In this document: in pieces, positions 61,123-64,000 of the stretch
Position numbering within the stretch: position 1 is the stretch's first letter
Layout of the letters: every line of letters begins with the position of its first letter
Assembly: GCF_017352095.1 (NCBI RefSeq)
Contig: NZ_CP071463.1
Location: 2,728,001 to 2,792,000, forward strand
Reading direction: 5' to 3'
DNA: 64,000 nucleotides
DNA from: Natrinema longum
GTDB taxonomy: Archaea; Halobacteriota; Halobacteria; Halobacteriales; Natrialbaceae
Translations under genes and position numbers: made by a program
The notes under the pieces: generated by a model
The model's input: the letters and a program-made list of their open reading frames with translations, nothing else
Told to the model about the DNA's origin: nothing
The model's database searches: none

Positions 61123-62421
61123 ATGAGTGACGACGCACAGGCCGACGCCGGGACCGTGGAAGGCCAAGGCCCCGTCGAGGTCTCCGAGGAGCTCGCGCGC
61201 CATCTCGAGAACAAGCGCGAGGAGCTGTTCGAGAAGTTCGAACTCCGCGACGAGTTCCCGCCCGAGGTCTTGGAGGAAGCCGAGGCCCGAACGGAGGGCG
61301 TGACGGCGGAGATCAGCGACGAGATCGATGACCGGCAGGATCTCCGTGACCTGACGACCTGGACGACGGACCCGATCGACGCCCAGGACTTCGACGACGC
61401 CCTCTCGATCGAGGAACGCGACGACGAGTACGTCCTCTGGGTGCACATCGCCGACGTAACCCACTACGTCAACCCCGAGACGGCGATGTGGGACGAGGCC
61501 GTCGAACGGGGCAACACGGTTTACCTGCCCGGCTACACGGTCCACATGCTGCCGCCGGTGCTTGCCGAGACGGTCTGCTCGCTGGTCCCCAACGAGGACC
61601 GACTGGCACACACCGTCGAGATGCACCTCGACAAGGAGACCCTGAGCTACGAGAACATCGAGATCTACAAGTCCGTCATCGAGTCCGACGAGCGGCTCAC
61701 CTACGCACAGGCTGAAAGCCGGCTCGAGGACCCCGACGCGCCCCTCCACGAGGAGAACGCGCTGGTCTACGACCTCGCCGAGCAGATGCACGAACAGCGC
61801 AAGGAAGACGGCTCGCTCGTTCTCAACCCGAGCCGCGATCGGGCCCACACCATCATCGAGGAGTGCATGCTCAAGGCCAACAAGGCCGTCACGCACGAAC
61901 TCATGTGGAATCGCGGCGTCGAGGCGATGTACCGGGTCCACCCACAGCCCAGTCCCGACGAGTGGTCGGAAGCCCTCCGGGAGATCCAGGACCTCGATGG
62001 CGTCTCGATCCCCGGCAGCACCTGGGACGACCCGCGAAAAGCCGTCAACGCCACCCTCGAGGAGGCTCCCGGCCGCCAACTGGACAAGATCCAGTGGGCG
62101 GTGATGAAGGTGATGCCTCGAGCGCGGTACATGAACGATCCCTTCGGCGGCCACCACGCGCTGAACTTCGAGATCTACGGCCACTTCACGAGCCCGATCC
62201 GACGACTCAGCGACCTGATCAACCACTGGATCGTCTACCAGAACGACGTCCCCGAGAACCTCATCGAACTCTGCGATCGCGCGAGCGACAAACAAAAAGA
62301 CGCAGAACAGTGCGAACGCGAGTACAAGACCTTCCTACAGGAGGTCGGTCTCGATCCGATGGCGGTCAACAACCGCGGGATCGAAGTCGTCGACGAGGCA
62401 GAAGCGGAGAAGACGTTGTAG
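61123..62421 (+). CDS. RNB-domain exoribonuclease (RNase R-like, short)
   Basis: 3'-5' exoribonuclease core. The 432-residue protein has the catalytic RNB motif DAQDFDDAL (86-94) with the metal-binding aspartates, and HFTSPIRRLSDLINHW near residue 365. It lacks the N-terminal cold-shock and C-terminal S1 RNA-binding domains of bacterial RNase R (about 800 residues), so it is an RNB-only enzyme. Haloarchaea use such RNase R homologues because they lack an exosome in some lineages. Confidence 0.9.
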   Translation: MSDDAQADAGTVEGQGPVEVSEELARHLENKREELFEKFELRDEFPPEVLEEAEARTEGVTAEISDEIDDRQDLRDLTTWTTDPIDAQDFDDALSIEERDDEYVLWVHIADVTHYVNPETAMWDEAVERGNTVYLPGYTVHMLPPVLAETVCSLVPNEDRLAHTVEMHLDKETLSYENIEIYKSVIESDERLTYAQAESRLEDPDAPLHEENALVYDLAEQMHEQRKEDGSLVLNPSRDRAHTIIEECMLKANKAVTHELMWNRGVEAMYRVHPQPSPDEWSEALREIQDLDGVSIPGSTWDDPRKAVNATLEEAPGRQLDKIQWAVMKVMPRARYMNDPFGGHHALNFEIYGHFTSPIRRLSDLINHWIVYQNDVPENLIELCDRASDKQKDAEQCEREYKTFLQEVGLDPMAVNNRGIEVVDEAEAEKTL

Positions 62422-62446
62422 AGCCCTCCTGCCGATCTCGGCGCGA

Positions 62447-62971
62447 TCAGATCGATTTTTCATACACCCGCTCCTCGAGGTCCGTCCCCAGATCCGACGG
62501 TCGCGTCTCGACGTGCTCGAAGCCGGTCGACTCGTAAAACGAGATTCCGACCTCGTTGGCAGCGAGGACCGCCAGCCGGAGCCGGTCGAACGCCGCCGAG
62601 AGCTCGGTCTCGAGGGCGTCGAGCAACGCCGTTCCGGTCCCGTCGTTCCACCTGTCGGGCCGAACGTACAGGCGCGCGAGAAACGCGACCGACCGATCTT
62701 CCGGCCATGGAACGGCGTGTGCGAAGCCACGAGCGACGGTCTCGGTGTCGGCCGCTGGCGAGCCCGAAGCGACGAGAAACGCGGCGTCGCGGCGGCCGCT
62801 CGCCTCCCTAATCGAGGACTCGAGGTCCCCGATCGCGTACCACTCGTCGACGACGTCGTCGACCGTCTCGGGGCCGAGAAGGTCGTCGTAGGCGGCGTGC
62901 CAACTTTGGCGCGCGATCTCGTGGATGATCCAGGCGTCGTCGACCGTCGCGTGCCGGACAGCTCGAGTCAC
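62447..62971 (-). CDS. GNAT family N-acetyltransferase
   Basis: A 174-residue acetyltransferase. The acetyl-CoA loop reads RPDRWNDGTGTALLDAL and the C-terminal NEVGISFYESTGFEHVE is typical. The start is uncertain: GTG at 62971 (VTRAVRHATVDDAW) fits the family, whereas a TTG at 62998 would add nine residues. No target is known. Confidence 0.8.
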   Translation of the reverse strand: MTRAVRHATVDDAWIIHEIARQSWHAAYDDLLGPETVDDVVDEWYAIGDLESSIREASGRRDAAFLVASGSPAADTETVARGFAHAVPWPEDRSVAFLARLYVRPDRWNDGTGTALLDALETELSAAFDRLRLAVLAANEVGISFYESTGFEHVETRPSDLGTDLEERVYEKSI

Positions 62972-63111
62972 ACTGAACGGTATCACAGCGGCCGGCAAAA
63001 AGCGACATCCGATCGCCTTCGATCCGTTACGTTCGCGAGCGGCGACGAATCGGGAAGAAGCTAGCGGTCGAACGCACGAGCGGCGAGAAGAACGGCACCG
63101 TTCGAGGGAGG

Positions 63112-64000
63112 CTATCGCGAAATCGCTTCGTCCTGCTCGTTGACGACGGTCTCGACCTCGTCGGCCGTGACGAGCGCGACGTCGCCGGGGATCGTTCGCT
63201 TGAGCGACGCGGTCGCGGCGGCGTACTCGAGGGCGGTCGGGACGTCGTCGCCGGCGAGCCGGCGGGCGATGAACGCGCCGGTGAAGGCGTCGCCGGTGCC
63301 GATCGGATCGACGGTGTCGGTCTCGTAGGCGTCGTGGTCGTGGACGACGCTGTCGTGCCAGCCGACCGCACCCTCGGAGCCGCGGGTCACGACGACCGTC
63401 GTGAAGTCGTACTGGGAGCCGAGTTTGTGTGCGAGCTGTCTGGGATCGCCCTCGAACCCGAGGACCATCCGCGCGTCGCGAGCGGCGATCACGAGCACGT
63501 CGATTCCCGGGAACAGCTTCGTCAGGGTCTCCCTGGCCTCGTCGGGCGACCAGAGCTTGCGCCGGTAGTTGAAGTCGAAGGCGGTCGTCGTCCCGCCCTT
63601 TCGGGCCGCTTTGAGCAGGTTGAGCGTCGTATCCCGAAGCGTCGTGGAGAGGGCAGGCGTGATACCGGTCGTAAAGAAGACCTTCGCGTCCTGAATCCGG
63701 TCGATGTCGAATTCGCGGGCCTCGGCCGTCGAGATCGCGGTGTTCTCCCGATCGTAGATCACGTTCGTCCCGCGGGGTTTGCCCGCTTGCTCGAGGTAGT
63801 AGGTCCCCTGGCGGCCGCGGTGGCTCCAGACGACGTCCGTCTCGATACCGTGGCTCCGGAGTTCGCCGGTGACGCGCCGCCCGAGGGCGGTCTCCGGGAC
63901 TTTCGAGATCCAGGTCGCGGACGAACCCAGTCGACTCGCCGCGATGGCGACGTTGCTCTCCGCTCCGGCGGCACGCACCTCGAACTCGGCTGCGTTCTCG
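63112..64000 (-). CDS. PfkB-family sugar kinase, probably 2-keto-3-deoxygluconate kinase (partial)
   Basis: Carbohydrate kinase whose N-terminus lies beyond the window edge; about 296 residues are seen. RAAGAESNVAIAASRLG is the first PfkB signature region, and the second is the anion hole and catalytic aspartate in DPIGTGDAFTGAFIARRL. The sequence resembles haloarchaeal KDG kinase of the semi-phosphorylative Entner-Doudoroff path. Sugar specificity is not certain. Nothing recognisable lies between its stop and the acetyltransferase. Confidence 0.85.
   Translation of the reverse strand, partial: ENAAEFEVRAAGAESNVAIAASRLGSSATWISKVPETALGRRVTGELRSHGIETDVVWSHRGRQGTYYLEQAGKPRGTNVIYDRENTAISTAEAREFDIDRIQDAKVFFTTGITPALSTTLRDTTLNLLKAARKGGTTTAFDFNYRRKLWSPDEARETLTKLFPGIDVLVIAARDARMVLGFEGDPRQLAHKLGSQYDFTTVVVTRGSEGAVGWHDSVVHDHDAYETDTVDPIGTGDAFTGAFIARRLAGDDVPTALEYAAATASLKRTIPGDVALVTADEVETVVNEQDEAISR

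Overview
This window is chromosome-like DNA from a haloarchaeon, most like the Natrialbales (Haloterrigena/Natrinema type). The DNA is strongly GC-rich and the predicted proteins are very acidic. Diagnostic archaeal genes are present: CDP-archaeol synthase, Kae1-Bud32, ribosomal proteins S24e and S27ae, SepF, ThiD-ThiN, three bacterio-opsin-activator-type HTH regulators, Tat lipoproteins and a PGF-CTERM surface protein. Many starts look leaderless, with a TATA-like box about 25-30 bases upstream of the ATG. I recognised no rRNA, tRNA or CRISPR array.

Region 1 (about 0.7-24 kb) looks like a catabolic island for the compatible solutes ectoine and probably hydroxyectoine. It holds an ectoine hydrolase (DoeA/EutD type), a glutamate dehydrogenase, two paralogous M20 deacetylases (DoeB2 type), a EutB-like PLP ammonia-lyase coupled to the first deacetylase, a 2,4-diaminobutyrate-type transaminase followed by RidA, a second class III transaminase, a BCCT solute transporter and an HTH regulator. 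A 2-hydroxyacid dehydrogenase and a GlcD-GlcF-type flavin/Fe-S oxidase sit inside the island. Candidate operators of the form ACAC-spacer-GTGT lie in three of its promoters. EutA, EutC and an aspartate-semialdehyde dehydrogenase are not in the window. An APC permease with two UspA domains closes the region.

Region 2 (26.7-46.4 kb) is mostly housekeeping: thiamine synthesis, an AIR-synthase-like enzyme, an aldolase of the DapA family, a MOT1-like oxyanion transporter, an IMPDH/GMPR enzyme, XTP pyrophosphatase, an isolated NuoCD fusion, Kae1-Bud32 with S27ae and S24e, and threonine ammonia-lyase. Embedded in it is a two-gene sensory unit: an H-NOX haem protein with the canonical His and Y-x-S-x-R ligands overlapping a methyl-accepting transducer.

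Region 3 (46.4-54.3 kb) carries a secreted PGF-CTERM protein, citrate synthase, and a two-gene unit with abutting reading frames. That unit consists of a tandem-rhodanese/sirohaem sulfite (or nitrite) reductase fusion and an FrhB-type F420/ferredoxin protein, and suggests F420H2-linked reduction of thiosulfate or sulfite.

Region 4 (54.9-57.2 kb) is an AT-rich foreign insert bounded by two identical 85-bp palindromic MITE-like repeats. It contains a frameshifted Tat-secreted protein, a Tat lipoprotein and a GC-rich gene remnant. Region 5 (57.3-64 kb) returns to core genes: SepF, a PUA-domain protein, an RNB-only ribonuclease, acetyltransferase, and a KDG-kinase-like sugar kinase cut by the window edge.

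Recurrent small-scale signals include a 25-bp element overlapping the stop codon of four unrelated genes, and short leaderless reading frames that end a few bases inside the start of the next gene.
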